Shown here: piece after piece, positions 36,578 to 48,060 of the stretch
How the letters are laid out: each line of letters starts with the position of its first letter
Numbering within the stretch: position 1 is the stretch's first letter
Assembly (NCBI GenBank): GCA_947652115.1
Contig: OX393567.1
Location: 20,889,916-20,953,915 of the forward strand
Direction of reading: 5' to 3'
DNA length: 64,000 nucleotides
Origin: Blastomussa wellsi
Taxonomy: Eukaryota > Cnidaria > Anthozoa > Scleractinia > Plerogyridae
The notes under the pieces: generated by a model
Seen by the model: the letters and a program-made list of their open reading frames with translations, nothing else
Told to the model about the DNA's origin: nothing
Databases searched by the model: none
Position numbers and translations under genes: made by a program

Positions 36578-37510
36578 ATGAAGAAATCATCTTGTGAAGT
36601 ACTGCTGCAGTTTTACCTTAAAAGCTCCGAAGTTGAAGACCATCGCTCGACTAACATCGCCAACATCGTTTTGAACAATTTTCTTTGCTATACCGCTATC
36701 ATGTTGAACTTTGTAACAATCCTCGCGATGAGAAGAACGTCATCGTTGCCAAAGACTTTAAAAACATTGCTCCTGAGTCTTGCTTTTTCTGATGTTTGTG
36801 TTGGTTTATTTGTTCACCCATTTTACATCTCACTTTTAATCAAGTGGTTGCAAGAGAACCCTCCTGGCTGCAATACGTACATGGCTTTTTCAACCACTAC
36901 GTCATCGCTTTCTGTAGCTTCATTTTCTGGTGTTGTGGCTCTAAGTGTAGACAGGTTCTTAGCTATTCATCTTCATCTCAGATATCAGGAACTTGTAACT
37001 CACAAGCGTGTTGTTGCTGTGGTGATCTCAATCTGGCTGTTTAGTGTATTTCTTTCTTTGATGCCGTTGTGGGCTCCGTTCGATATTTACTTACAAATAA
37101 AAACTCTTCTTGGGGCTTTTGGTCTCCTCATTACGACAATGGTTTACATCAAGATCTATTTGGTTATACAACGCCACAAGAATCAGATTAAGGCCCAACA
37201 GGTACAACAAGCTCCGCAGAGTGGCGAAATGGCAAGTTTTGCAAGCCTCATGAAATCCGCAGTCGGTATTTTCTATGTATATATCGTGTTTTTGGCTTGT
37301 TATTTGCCATTTCTTGTCAGTTTGATCGCCATAAATGTCTACGGTCCGAGTATTGCTTTGAAGACATTTTTCCTGTTTTCAGTCACTCTTGTGTATCTCA
37401 ATTCATCTCTGAACCCTGTAATTTATTGCTGGAAGATGAGACACATTCGACTTGCTATCATAGAGACACTTCAGAGCATGTCTTGGCTCAGAAATCGCGT
37501 ATCACATTAA
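36578..37510 (+). CDS. Class A (rhodopsin-like) GPCR, array copy 1, single exon, 310 aa
   Basis: Seven hydrophobic segments in a compact 310-residue receptor: TM1 about 27-52 (N44), TM2 about 58-82 with LSLAFSD (D72), TM3 ending SVDRFLAIH (DRF at 125-127 in place of DRY), TM4 with W153, TM5 about 175-197, TM6 with CYLP at 241-244 in place of CWxP, TM7 ending NPVIY at 279-283. C98 fits the TM3 disulfide position, but the second extracellular loop (about 164-173) is very short and has no cysteine, a trait shared with melanocortin-type receptors of the MECA group. The amino-terminal tail is short, about 26 residues, without a signal peptide; the C-tail is short with no cysteine cluster. Ligand unknown. 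Start ATG is chosen because it is shared by all five copies with the leader GATATC just before it in most. A six-codon upstream ORF lies at 36537-36554. Confidence 0.88.
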   Translation: MKKSSCEVLLQFYLKSSEVEDHRSTNIANIVLNNFLCYTAIMLNFVTILAMRRTSSLPKTLKTLLLSLAFSDVCVGLFVHPFYISLLIKWLQENPPGCNTYMAFSTTTSSLSVASFSGVVALSVDRFLAIHLHLRYQELVTHKRVVAVVISIWLFSVFLSLMPLWAPFDIYLQIKTLLGAFGLLITTMVYIKIYLVIQRHKNQIKAQQVQQAPQSGEMASFASLMKSAVGIFYVYIVFLACYLPFLVSLIAINVYGPSIALKTFFLFSVTLVYLNSSLNPVIYCWKMRHIRLAIIETLQSMSWLRNRVSH

Positions 37511-38839
37511 TCGCAGTACCGGCCGTGCTATGCCACGATTCTCCACATTCAGTGTTTTCACTGTTAAAAAACGGCCTTCTGTGTATAACAAGCACCGCGA
37601 GCAATCTTAACTGGAGCTTCGCAAGGACAACGAGAGCGTATTAAAACAGTAAAATTGAGAGACAGATATAGTGTAGTGATTACGAACACATTTGAAGGGA
37701 AGAATCATGGTAATTTTGACTTAACTTGGTAAAAATTGTCATAAAATACCTTTACTTAGTTTCAAAATATTACTACAACTCCAAGGGAAAAGTAAAGTCT
37801 GCATACGACAGAAAAGAAAACAACTTAATTCCTGAAAGAGGAAGAACTGATAATTTGTTGTAGCTCACTTCGGAAATGAAAATGCATTGGACTAAAATCT
37901 TTTAAGTTTCTATTCATTCCGACTCCGTTTATTCTGATCAGAGACACTCAGCAACAAGTTAATACTCTAGCGTGGTCATTGTAGCAAGCATCGGCCATTA
38001 CTGTCGGGTCCCTGTTGGTAAGAAATGGATTTTGGTTTTTCAAGTCACCCTGAATACCGTGATGGTTCCCCTTTAAGGTGCGTATGAAGCGAACTTTTTC
38101 TTTGCCGTTTTCAGTTCCCCTACATGTATAGAAAACTACTGTAAGTAGAAAAATTACACTCAATAAAGATTTGAGCGTATTTGAGGGCTATAAAATGCGG
38201 TTTTTCTGGCGTAAAAGTGTCCGGAGCCTGGATCGAGTTTCTATTGTGAAATCCTTAATGTGACGTCACTTTGGTTGCAAATGGCCGTTTTGGGTAAGCG
38301 CTGAGCAGGAAACTCTCACGCGAAAACGTTCCGAGTAACCCGCCTCGAAACGAATAGCCGTTTGTTGACCGTTCGAACGCAATGGGATAAGGTTCTAACT
38401 CCTCAACGCCTAGTTTTTCTCACTTTCCGCCTCATCTCTTGATCTGAGATGCAACCAACGTGACGTCACGATCTGGTATTTTGACCGCGCAAATTGGCGA
38501 ACATTTTTGGAGCAAAATGCGGTAACTTTCTGGCTCATAAAATCGTCAATTTGTTCTCTTTCCTCCTCAAACTTTCAGATTCTTCCTTCAACATGTTAAA
38601 CTTTAGAAATATACTTTAAAAATATTTCACTTCATATGCACTTTAATTACGTTGATAACCTGATGGTTCAAAGAAGATTTAAAATGCACTGAAATATCTA
38701 TAAAACTTATGTCACATATAATAGAGGTGAAAATCTGTTCGCTTTTGTAAATGCAAAGTAGCATGGGCTGCCGTAGGAATATCATGACATGCAGGTCCAA
38801 AAAAATTGCCACATTTCAGCCACGGTAGGCACTGTTTAC

Positions 38840-39470
38840 CGCGTGAGGCGCGGTGGCGTAATTGTTAGCTGTCTGAGTTGAGTCCTGTCCGGCTTAGCCT
38901 GCGAACAGGCTCTCCAGTGGGGAAAATTTCGGCGAGTGACGGAAGCCCAATTTGCGAGCGTGACCTGAGGTAGAGCCTGTAAAATTTCTCCCCAGCCTAT
39001 GTCGCTGGGAGCCTGTTCGCAGCCTATGTCCGTGGTCGCTGCATTGTGTTCTTGGGGAGCCTCTCTCCACCCAGGATTATAAATGGATGCATACTTAACA
39101 ATTATCCTGCGAAATCGCGCGGGGTATCGCCTGATACTTAGCTGACGAGGCGGTAGGCCGAGTTGGCTAGAATCAGGCGATATTCCGCAAGATTGAGCAG
39201 GATGATTGTTTTATTATTCAACGAATTGTCAACGAAGCGCCTTTAGCAGCTAGAAAAGTTGCCATTATGCGGCGCTTTGCAAGACTTCGAGCGAATTATC
39301 GCTGGTAACGTATACCACAGAATATCAGTCAGCTTAAGTTGACCATATTTGGATAGTGTTGCAATTTGTTGAATAATAATCAGATCATAAGGAGAAGCCT
39401 GGGATGGACTAGCATCCCTTCTGGGGTGGGCAGGGGGAGCAGCAATTTCGTTCGCTTTATGCTTCATAGC
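38840..39470 (+). mobile_element. SINE interrupted by two small elements, GPCR unit 1
   Basis: Head GAGGCGCGGTGGCGTAATTG and middle CTGCATTGTGTTCTTGGGGA, TATAAATGGATGCATAC, and tail CCTGGGATGGACTAGCATCC match the intact SINE at 50113. Two elements split it: 38895-39025, with ends AGCCTGCGAACAGGCTC and GAGCCTGTTCGCAGCCT, and about 39090-39376, which includes ATTATTCAACGAATTGT with its inverse. The same arrangement is at 42658-43290 and 47380-48060, so it predates the tandem duplication. Confidence 0.65.
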
Positions 39471-40342
39471 TCCATGATATATAAATATTTTACGATTATA
39501 CAATTCGTTTGTGACTTTTATTATCAGGCTTTATGCAGTGCGGATTCAACTGTATAACGCGGTACTGCTAGAGAAACTATCAACCACACTTGACGCAATG
39601 AAGCTTTCTTCGCGCATTTAGAACTGACAGCAGTTTACAGGTGGACTAACCATTAGCATACTAAGTGGTTCTTTACGTTTTTTGTTTTGTCTTTTCTAAT
39701 ACACGAACTCACTGATTTTCTATCAACCTTTGTTCAGTATTTTCCTACTCATGCCTCGTAACCCAAGACCTCATTGGTGCAAAGTTCAAGATGTTTTACT
39801 GGAGTTTTCAGTCAAATGGCTTGTTTGATAAACCTCACACGGAGACAGCTGATGTTTATTTCTTGGTTTTATTGTGATCGGCACTTTGCTTTTCACACAA
39901 ATGGTTTGTTTGGTGACAAGTAGCGTTTATATCTTCAAGTTGTTTTTATTGTGTGACCAGTAAAATTCGAGACCCATATATTAATTAGCCGATTAATTAT
40001 TTTCGGTAGACATCAATCATTTAATTTTATCGGAAAGTTTAAAGCACACTCGATGAAAACAAAACTTCTGACAGAACTAGTTCTGGAATAGTTCTCTTCC
40101 CTCGCTTACTGGCAGAAGATCACCGGGGATTTTTAACGGCCGCCATTTTGGAAGTGTTTAGTTAAACAGGAGTAAGACTGGCTAGTCAAGGTAGTTTTGT
40201 TAAACAAGGTTTTAGACGTGTTTTGTAAAACGCGCTTAGACAACGTTACATGTATAAGCTTTGGTGCTAACGGGCTATTAGCCTTGTAAAACACCTTGTA
40301 TGTCAAACGCCTGGTGAAGTTAAGAAACTTTAAATCGATATC

Positions 40343-41275
40343 ATGAAGAAATCATCTTGTGAGGTACTGCTGCAGTTTTACCTTAAAAGCTCCGAAGTTG
40401 AAGACCATCGCTCGACTAACATCGCCAACATCGTTTTGAACAATTTTCTTTGCTATACCGCTATCATGTTGAACTTTGTAACAATCCTCGCGATGAGAAG
40501 AACGTCATCGTTGCCAAAGACTTTAAAAACATTGCTCCTGAGTCTTGCTTTTTCTGATGTTTGTGTTGGTTTATTTGTTCACCCATTTTACATCTCACTT
40601 TTAATCAAGTGGTTGCAAGAGAACCCTCCTGGCTGCAATACGTACATGGCTTTTTCAACCACTACGTCATCGCTTTCTGTAGCTTCATTTTCTGGTGTTG
40701 TGGCTCTAAGTGTAGACAGGTTCTTAGCTATTCATCTTCATCTCAGATATCAGGAACTTGTAACTCACAAGCGTGTTGTTGCTGTGGTGATCTTAATCTG
40801 GCTGTTTAGTGTATTTCTTTCTTTGATGCCGTTGTGGTCTCCGTTCGATACTTACTTACAAATTAAAACTCTTCTTGGGGTTTTTGGTCTCCTCATTACG
40901 ACAATGGTTTACATCAAGATCTATTTGGTTATACAACGCCACAAGAATCAGATTAAGGCCCAACAGGTACAACAAGCTCCGCAGAGTGGCGAAATGGCAA
41001 GTTTTGCAAGCCTCATGAAATCCGCAGTAGGTATTTTCTATGTATATATCGTGTTTTTGGCTTGTTATATGCCATTTCTTGTCAGTTTGATCGCCATAAA
41101 TGTCTACGGTCCGAGTATTGCTTTGAAGAAATTTTTCCTGTTTTCAGTCACTCTTGTGTATCTCAATTCATCTCTGAACCATGTAATTTATTGCTGGAAG
41201 ATGAGACACATTCGACTTGCTATCATAGAGACACTTCAGAGCATGTCTTGGCTCAGAAATCGCGTATCACATTAA
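40343..41275 (+). CDS. Class A GPCR, array copy 2, 310 aa, altered NPxxY motif
   Basis: Nearly identical to copy 1 over the whole 310 residues, with about seven differences, among them S151L, A166S, I170T, A180V, L243M, T263K and P280H. The last changes the TM7 motif from NPVIY to NHVIY (codon CAT at 41180-41182). The proline is one of the most conserved residues of class A receptors, and L243M and T263K also fall in or near TM6 and TM7. The frame is open, so this is an intact ORF that may be functionally impaired. It sits 3765 bp downstream of copy 1 start to start, inside a unit of about 3.8 kb that is duplicated together with flanks. Confidence 0.85.
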   Translation: MKKSSCEVLLQFYLKSSEVEDHRSTNIANIVLNNFLCYTAIMLNFVTILAMRRTSSLPKTLKTLLLSLAFSDVCVGLFVHPFYISLLIKWLQENPPGCNTYMAFSTTTSSLSVASFSGVVALSVDRFLAIHLHLRYQELVTHKRVVAVVILIWLFSVFLSLMPLWSPFDTYLQIKTLLGVFGLLITTMVYIKIYLVIQRHKNQIKAQQVQQAPQSGEMASFASLMKSAVGIFYVYIVFLACYMPFLVSLIAINVYGPSIALKKFFLFSVTLVYLNSSLNHVIYCWKMRHIRLAIIETLQSMSWLRNRVSH

Positions 41276-42657
41276 TCGCAGTACCGGCCATGCTATGCCA
41301 CGAATCTCCACATTCAGTGTTTTCACTGTTAAAAAACGGCCTTCTGTGTATAACAAGCACCGCGAGCAATCTTAACTGGAGCTTCGCAAGGACAAAGAGA
41401 GCGTATTAAAACTGTAAAATTGAGAGACAGATATAGTGTAGTGATTACGAACACATTTGAAGGGAAGAATCATGGTAATTTTGACTTAACTTGGTAGAAA
41501 TTGTCACAAAATAACTTTACTTAGTTTCAAAATATTACTACAACTCCAAGGGAAAAGTAAAGTCTGCATACGACAGAGAAGAAAACAACTTAATTCCTGA
41601 AAGAGGAAGAACTGATAATTTGTTGTAGCTCACTTCGGAAATGAAAATGCATTGGACTAAAATCTTTTAAGTTTCTATTCATTCCGACTCCGTTTATTCT
41701 GATTAGAGACACTCAGCAACAAGTTAATACTCTAGCGTGGTCATTGTAGCAAGCATCGGCCATTACTTCCGGGTCCCTGTTGGTAAGAAATGGATTTTGG
41801 TTTTTCAAGTCACCCTGAATACCGTGATGGTTCCCCTTTAAAGTGCGCATGAAGCGAACTTTTTTTTTGCCGTTTTCAGTTCCCCTACATGTATTGAAAA
41901 CTACTGTAAGTAGAAAAATTACACTCAATAAAGATTTGAGCGTATTTGAGGGCTATAAAATGCGGTTTTTCTTGCGTAAAAATGTCCGGAGCCTGGATCG
42001 AGTTTCTATTGTGAAATCCTTAATGTGACGTCACTTTGGTTGCAAATGGCCGTTTTGGGTAAGCGCTGAGCAGGAAACTCTCACGCGAAAACGTTCCGAG
42101 TAACTAGCCGTCTCGAAACGAATAGCCGTTTGTTAACCGTTCGAACGCAATGGGATAAGGTTCTAACTCCTCAACGCCTAGTTTTTCTCACTTTCCGCCT
42201 CATCTCTTGATCTGAGATGCAACCAACGTGACGTCACGATCTGGTATTTTGACCGCGCAAATTGGCGAACAGTTTTGGAGCAAAATGCGGTAACTTTCTG
42301 GCTCATAAAATCGTCAATTTGTTCTCTTTCCTTCTCAAACTTTCGGATTCTTCCTTCAACATGTTAAACTTTAGAAATATACTTTAAAAATATTTCACTT
42401 CATATGCACTTTAATTACGTTGATAACCTGATGGTTCAAAGAAGATTTAAAATGCACTGAAATATCTATAAAACTTATGTCACATATAATAGAGGTGAAA
42501 ATCTGTTCGCTTTTGTAAATGCAAAGTAGCATGGGCTGCCGTAGGAATATCATGACATGCAGGTCCATTGCATGTTACCCCGACCTGGCTTCATCGGGAC
42601 AATTTCAATTGAGAGAAATGTTTGTAAAAATTGCCACATTTCAGCCACGGTAGGCAC

Positions 42658-43290
42658 TGTTTACCGCGTGAGGCGCGGTGGCGTAATTGTTAGCGGTCTG
42701 AGTTGAGTCCTGTCCGGCTTAGCCTGCGAACAGGCTCTCCAGTGGGGAAAATTTCGGCGAGTGACGGAAGCCCAATTTGCGAGCGTGACCTGAGGTAGAG
42801 CCTGTAAAATTTCTCCCCAGCCTATGTCGCTGGGAGCCTGTTCGCAGCCTATGTCCGTGGTCGCTGCATTGTGTTCTTGGGGAGCCTCTCTCCACCCAGG
42901 AGTATAAATGGATACATACTTAACAATTATCCTGCGAAATCGCGCGGAGTATCGCCTGATACTTAGCTGACGAGGCGGTAGGCCGAGTTGGCTAGAATCA
43001 GGCGATATTCCGCTAGATTGAGCAGGATGATTGTTTTATTATTCAACGAATTGTCAACGAAGCGCCTTTAGCAGCTAGAAAAGTTGCCATTATGCGGCGC
43101 TTTGCAAGACTTCGACCGAATTATCGCTGGTAACGTATACCACAGAATATCAGTCAGCTTAAGTTGACCATATTTGGATAGTGTTGCAATTTGTTGAATA
43201 ATAATCAGATCATAAGGAGAAGCCTGGGATGGACTAGCATCCCTTCTGGGGTGGGCAGGGGGAGCAGCAATTTCGTTCGCTTTATGCTTC
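42658..43290 (+). mobile_element. Interrupted SINE, GPCR unit 2
   Basis: Same composite as in unit 1, nearly base for base. It confirms that both small elements were already inside the SINE before units 1 and 2 separated. Confidence 0.65.
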
Positions 43291-44157
43291 ATAGCTCCAT
43301 GATATATAAATATTTTACGATTATACAATTCGTTTGTGACTTTTATTATCAGGCTTTATGCAGTGCGGATTCAACTGTATAACGCGGTACTGCTAGAGAA
43401 ACTATCAACCACACTTGACGCGATGAAGCTTTCTTCGCGCATTTAAAACTGACAGCAGTTTACAGGTGGACTAACCATTAGCATACTAAGTGGTTCTTTA
43501 CGTTTTTTGTTTTGTCTTTTCTAATACACGAACTCACTGATTTTCTATCAACCTTTGTTCAGTATTTTCCTACTCATGCCTCGTAACCCAAGACCTCATT
43601 GGTGCAAAGTTCAAGATGTTTTACTGGAGTTTTCAGTCAAATGGTTTGTTTGATAAACCTCACACGGAGACAGCTGATGTTTATTTCTTGGTTTTATTGT
43701 GATCGGCACTTTGCTTTTCATACAAATGGTTTGTTTGGTGACAATATATCTTCAAGTTGTTTTTATTGTGTGACCAGTAAAATTCGAGACCCATATATTA
43801 ATTAGCCGATTAATTATTTTCAGTAGACATGAATCATTTAATTTTATCGGAAAGTTTGAAGTACACTCGATGAAAACAAAACTTCTGACAGAACTAGTTC
43901 TGGAATAGTTCTCTTCCCTCGCTTACTGGCAGAAGATCACCGGGGATTTTTAAGGGCCGCCATTTTGGAAGTGTTTAGTTAAACACGAGTAAGACTGGCT
44001 AGTCAAGGTAGTTTTGTTAAACAAGGTTTTAGACGTGTTTTGTAAAACGCGCTAAAACAAAGTTACATGAATAAGCTTTGGTGTTAACGGGCTATTAGCC
44101 TTGTAAAACACCTTGTATGTCAAACGCCTGGTGAAGTTAAGAAACTAAATCGATATC

Positions 44158-45090
44158 ATGAAGAAATCATCTTGTGAAGTACTGCTGCAGTTTTACCTTA
44201 AAAGCTCCGAAGTTGAAGACCATCGCTCGACTAACATCGCCAACATCGTTTTGAACAATTTTCTTTGCTATACCGCTATCATGTTGAACTTTGTAACAAT
44301 CCTCGCGATGAGAAGAACGTCATCGTTGCCAAAGACTTTAAAAACATTGCTCCTGAGTCTTGCTTTTTCTGATGTTTGTGTTGGTTTATTTGTTCACCCA
44401 TTTTACATCTCACTTTTAATCAAGTGGTTGCAAGAAAACCCTCCTGGCTGCAATACGTACATGGCTTTTTCAACCACTACGTCATCGCTTTCTGTAGCTT
44501 CATTTTCTGGTGTTGTGGCTCTAAGTGTAGACAGGTTCTTAGCTATTCATCTTCATCTCAGATATCAGGAACTTGTAACTCACAAGCGTGTTGTTGCTGT
44601 GGTGATCTCAATCTGGCTGTTTAGTGTATTTCTTTCTTTGATGCCGTTGTGGGCTCCGTTCGATATTTACTTACAAATTAAAACTCTTCTTGGGGTTTTT
44701 GGTCTCCTCATTACGACAGCGGCTTACATCAAGATCTATTTGGTTATACAACGCCACAAGAATCACATTCAGGCCCAACAGGTACAACAAGCTTTGCAGA
44801 GTGACGAAATGTCAAGTTTTGCGAGCCTCGTTAAATCTGCAGTAGGTATTTTCTATGTATATATCGTGTTTTTGGCTTGTTATTTGCCATTTCTTGTCAG
44901 TTTGATCGCCATAAAAGTCTATGGTCCGAGTCTCGCTTTGAAGACATTTTTCCTGTTTTCAGTCACTCTTGTGTATCTTAATTCATCTCTGAACCCTGTA
45001 ATTTATTGCTGGAAGATGAGACACATTCGACTTGCTGTCATGGAGACACTTCAGAACATGACTTGGTTCAGAAATCGCGCATCACACTAA
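44158..45090 (+). CDS. Class A GPCR, array copy 3, 310 aa
   Basis: Identical to copy 1 up to residue 179; every difference from copy 1 lies at residue 180 or later (for example A180V, M188A, V189A, Q203H, P213L, G216D, M225V, N253K, I259L, S302T, L304F, V308A). The NPVIY motif is intact. The clean change from no differences to many suggests gene conversion or a recombination joint near residue 180. Unit 3 downstream of the gene is enlarged by two TTAA-site insertions (45179-45605 and 45808-46395). Confidence 0.87.
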   Translation: MKKSSCEVLLQFYLKSSEVEDHRSTNIANIVLNNFLCYTAIMLNFVTILAMRRTSSLPKTLKTLLLSLAFSDVCVGLFVHPFYISLLIKWLQENPPGCNTYMAFSTTTSSLSVASFSGVVALSVDRFLAIHLHLRYQELVTHKRVVAVVISIWLFSVFLSLMPLWAPFDIYLQIKTLLGVFGLLITTAAYIKIYLVIQRHKNHIQAQQVQQALQSDEMSSFASLVKSAVGIFYVYIVFLACYLPFLVSLIAIKVYGPSLALKTFFLFSVTLVYLNSSLNPVIYCWKMRHIRLAVMETLQNMTWFRNRASH

Positions 45091-45178
45091 TCGCAGTACC
45101 GGCCATGCTATGCCACGATTCTCCACATTCAGTGTTTTCACTGATGCCGTGTATAACAAGCACCGCGAGTAATCTTAA

Positions 45179-45605
45179 AGTGCACCTAACCCCAAATTAT
45201 TTTTTTCGCTAGAATAAACCTTTGCACCAATTTGAAACGCATTGCATCTTTTTACCAAATTCTGACTATTTATAGCATTCAAAAGTTACGATAAACTGTG
45301 CATCATTTGTTCCACGACCGAGTCAGAAGGGGCGTAGGTCTATTCCCAATTTGACGTCACAAACTGATTTGCATGCATGTTTACAAAGACTTGATGCGAT
45401 GCAAATCATTTTGTGACGTCAAATCAGGAATAGACCCACGCCCCTTCTGACTCGGTCGTGGAACAAATGATGCACAATTTTGCATAACGTTTGAATGCTA
45501 TAAATAGCCAGAATTTGGTAAAAAGGAGAAACGAAAGGTGCAATGCGTTTCAAACTGGTGCAAAGATATATTTTAGCAAAAAAATATTTTGGGGTTAGGT
45601 ACACT
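45179..45605. mobile_element. Palindromic MITE at a TTAA site, GPCR unit 3
   Basis: 427 bp flanked by TTAA (45175-45178 and 45606-45609). Terminal inverted repeats are AGTGCACCTAACCCC and AGTGTACCTAACCCC. The inverted repeat extends over almost the whole length, with arms of roughly 190 bp. Units 1 and 2 have the uninterrupted site (single TTAA at 37607-37610 in unit 1). TTAA duplication points to a piggyBac- or Kolobok-type mobilising transposase. Confidence 0.85.
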
Positions 45606-45807
45606 TTAACATGAGCTGCACAAGGACAACGAGAGCGTAAAATTGAGAGACAGATATAGTGTAGTGATTACGAACTACATTTGAAGGAAAGAGGGATTTT
45701 GACTTAACTTGGTAAAAATTGTCATAAAATACCTTTACTTAGTTTCTATTACTACAACTCCAAGGGAAAAGTAAAGTCTGCATACGAGAGAAAAGAAAAC
45801 AACTTAA

Positions 45808-46395
45808 GACGGAATCCGTTAGGACTTCGAACATTCATTGGACAAAATTATGTACCAAAATGATTTACACCTTATTGCAAGCTTTTGTGTTACTTCTTCA
45901 AATATATTATCAAGAGAAATATTTTCTAACAACACCACTGAGTTCCACTGAATCGCTTAAAAGATGTGACATTATTCCTATAGCTTGCGAGCTTTGAAAT
46001 TCATTTTCTCAGTCTTTGATAAGAAATTGTTGTACCAAAATTATTTACACATTATTGCAAACTTTTGAGTTACTGCTTCAAATATCTTATCAAAAGAAAT
46101 CTTTTCTAATAACACCAAACACCGAAAACAAATTTCGAAGTTCCACTATAATTCCACTGAATCGACGATTTTACAAAATGGCTACACGTTAGATTTTCCC
46201 TAGAGTTTGTGATCTTTAAAATTCATTTGCTCGGGCTCTGATAAGAAATTGTTGTCGGTGTTATCAGAACTAATTATTTACATCTTTACCTTTTATTAAG
46301 GGTAAAAAAATAACGCAATATGATTTAAATTATTCTGGTACTCGATTTTTGTACAACTTAAATAAATATTACTCAACTTCCTGATGGATTCCGTC
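45808..46395. mobile_element. MITE at a second TTAA site, GPCR unit 3
   Basis: 588 bp flanked by TTAA (45804-45807 and 46396-46399). Ends are GACGGAATCC and GGATTCCGTC. Unit 1 has the empty site at 37824-37827. Inside are two diverged copies of an AT-rich segment (TTACACCTTATTGCAAGCTT-like and TTACACATTATTGCAAACTT-like). Confidence 0.83.
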
Positions 46396-47379
46396 TTAAT
46401 TCCTGAAAGAGGAAGAACTGATAATTTGTTGTAGCTCATTTCGGAAATTAAAATGCATTGGGCTAAATTCTTTCAAGTTGCGATTCATTCTTACTCAGTT
46501 TATTCTGATCAGAGACACTCAGTAACAAAAATTATACTCCAGCGTGGCCATTACTTTCGGGTTCCTGTTAGTAAACAATGGTTTGGGCTTTTCAAGTCAC
46601 CCTGAATACCATGATGGTTCCCCTTTTAATTAACTTGTTTGCCTGATGGCTCAAAGAAGATTTAAAATGCAAATATCTATAAAACTTATGTCATATGTAA
46701 TTGAGATGAAAGTCTGTTTGCGTTTGTAAATACAAAGTATTATTGTCTTTTCAATTGCCTTAATAAACCTGAACGTAGAAAGACTTCGGTGTACGCCTTG
46801 GGTATGCAGTTGTTCTTCAATGTTTTTTCGTGATATTGAATAGCTGTCCCAAATATAGCTCCTTCACATCACGTGTCAGAGAACGTTCGAAAAGTGTACT
46901 GATGTTAGCAATTTGTATTCGACCAAAAAAGACCCAAAAAATTCAAAGCAAGCTGAATACAAAATAATAAGCCCATATTCACGTGAAGCCAACAGGCGAG
47001 AAAGAAACTTGAGAAAAATAACGACAGTTTTAATAGACATGTTTCGGAAGTATAATCTTTAATCTTTAATTGAGCAAGAACACGCTAGTGGGTGTGATAT
47101 AATTGCAGCTTGAAACAATGAGCTAATTACAATACGTAATCCAGTGTGAGCGTACAGCTAAAAATAACTAATTACAAAGTAGTAAGGATCGATAAAGGTA
47201 GATTACATTCCAAGACTGAAAAGTGCTTAATTAACTCCAGCTTGTGTAGCATGAGCTGCAGTAAGAATATCATGACATGCAGGTCCATTGCACGTTACCC
47301 CCACCTGGCTTCATCAAGACAATTTCAATTGAGAGAAATGTTTGTACAAATTGCCACATTTCAGCCACAGCAGACACTG

Positions 47380-48060
47380 TTTACCGCGTTAGGCGCGGTG
47401 GCGCAACTGTTGGCGGTCCGAGTTGAATCCTTTCCGGGGTAGCCTGCGAACAGGCTCTCCAGTGGGGAAAATTTGGGGAAAATTTCTGCGAACGAAGGAA
47501 GCCGAATTTGCGAGCGTGACCTGAGGTAGAGCCTGTCGCTGAGAGACTTTTCGCAGGCTATGTCCGTGGTCGCTGCATTGTGTTCTTGGGGAAGACACGT
47601 TATTACTCTCGTGGTGCTTCTCTCCACTCAGGAGTATAAATGGATACATACTTAACAATTATCTTGTGAAAATCGCGCGGAATATCGCCTGATACTTAGC
47701 CGACGAGGTGGTAGGCCGAGTTGGCTAAAATCAGGCGATTTTCCTCAAGATTGAGCAGGATAATTTGTATTATTATTCATTACAACAAATTGTAAACGAA
47801 CCGCCTTTAACAGCTAGAAAAGGAGCCGTTATGCGGCGCTTTGCAAGACTTCGACGTATTCATCGCCAGTAACGTATACCGCAGAATATCTGTCAGTTGC
47901 AGTTGACGGATATTGAGAGCATAATGACCATATTTGGACAGTGTTGCAATTTGTTGAATAATAATCAGGAGTAGCCTGCGATGGACTAGTATCCCTTCTG
48001 GGATGGGGAGGGGGGGGGGGGGGGAGGACAGCAATTTTGTTCGCTTTATGCTACAGAATC
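47380..48060 (+). mobile_element. Interrupted SINE, GPCR unit 3
   Basis: Same composite as units 1 and 2 but more diverged, including a G run of more than 12 at about 48009-48024 in place of GGGCAGGGGGAG. Confidence 0.6.

Larger units (their letters stand above)
35755..39954 (+). repeat. Tandem duplication unit 1 (GPCR copy 1 with flanks)
   Basis: Unit boundary taken at the recurring GACCAGTAAAATTCGAGACC (35755, 39955, 43772). Unit 1 is 4200 bp. It contains the receptor gene, about 1.3 kb of 3' flank with repeated TGACGTCA-like sites, an interrupted SINE and a tail that ends in sequence shared with units 2 and 3. Compared with unit 2 it has an extra block at 35957-36393 and lacks about 50 bp near 38787. 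Confidence 0.8.
39955..43771 (+). repeat. Tandem duplication unit 2 (GPCR copy 2 with flanks)
   Basis: 3817 bp. It matches unit 1 almost base for base from the 5' boundary through the gene, the 3' flank and the interrupted SINE, apart from the insertion and deletion noted for unit 1. Extended identity outside the coding part shows recent segmental duplication rather than selection on the protein alone. Confidence 0.8.

Noticed and set aside
39243..39503. 86-codon minus-strand frame repeated identically at 43068-43328
   Set aside because: Identity follows from the tandem duplication; the frame covers SINE tail and a small element, and a diverged version at 47.8 kb is different in frame.
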